From contig CANQRV010000033.1 of the NCBI GenBank assembly GCA_947626355.1, forward strand, positions 1-32,619: DNA of 32,619 nucleotides. The letters run 5' to 3'. A program made the translations under genes and the position numbers. This DNA comes from an uncultured Muribaculaceae bacterium (lineage in GTDB: Bacteria > Bacteroidota > Bacteroidia > Bacteroidales > Muribaculaceae). The notes beneath the pieces are model-generated. The model saw only the letters and a program-made list of their open reading frames with translations. It did not search any database and was not told the DNA's origin. Positions 32,595 through 32,619 of this stretch are shown here, piece by piece; position 1 is the first letter of the stretch, and every line of letters begins with the position of its first letter.

Positions 32595-32619
32595 ATGAGT
32601 GAAGAAATCAAAAAAATCT
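32595..32619 (+). CDS. Start of an unidentified gene, cut by the window end
   Basis: The ATG at 32595 opens MSEEIKKI and runs into the window edge. TAACGGACA precedes it, a plausible weak ribosome site. Eight residues are too few to name a family; a transposase is one possibility, given the upstream sequence. Confidence 0.35.

Overview
The window reads as chromosomal DNA of a gut-type Bacteroidales, most likely the Muribaculaceae/Prevotella side of the order. The reasons are several proteins with type IX secretion (T9SS) C-terminal domains, Omp28-family proteins, a DUF5686 outer-membrane protein, GH97 and GH43 enzymes, an ECF sigma factor of the Bacteroides type, and promoters of the Bacteroidetes form TTTG-N19/20-TAnnTTTG. 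The family assignment is inference; the order is well supported.

Layout. 1-700: the 3' two thirds of an ECF sigma factor whose 5' part is missing, followed by a cluster of stem-loops. 692-3289 (-): a DUF5686 outer-membrane protein. 3630-6477 (-): a compact lipoprotein operon made of a beta-gamma-crystallin lipoprotein, a C10 (streptopain-like) cysteine peptidase and a small lipoprotein that shares a domain with the first gene. It resembles a secreted protease with candidate dedicated inhibitors. 6711-6822: a frameshifted scrap of a second DUF5686 gene. 6854-9091 (-): an ABC ATPase, permease, YtrA-type GntR repressor and a 30-residue membrane microprotein. Two of its junctions are ATGA overlaps, and the promoter carries a 24-bp palindrome that is probably the GntR operator.

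9387-26159 is the centrepiece: two similar surface-protein modules arranged around a divergent regulator pair. Leftward lie a TPR-TM-LuxR regulator, an Omp28/thioredoxin-motif T9SS protein and a 1540-residue FN3/choice-of-anchor T9SS protein. Rightward lie an AraC regulator, a TPR-TM-AraC regulator, a 1110-residue T9SS protein of similar architecture and a second Omp28-type protein. Each module joins a probably membrane-tethered regulator to one giant and one CxxC-containing exported protein.

26288-27653 is a graveyard: a decayed C-terminal fragment of a T9SS protein fused to a truncated IS transposase. 27744-31437 is a divergent glycoside hydrolase pair (GH97 and GH43 plus an F5/8-type module), possibly directed at galactose-containing glycans. 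31667-32281 (-) is an NlpC/P60 cell-wall hydrolase. The last 75 bases look like the start of another gene, possibly the left end of an insertion sequence.
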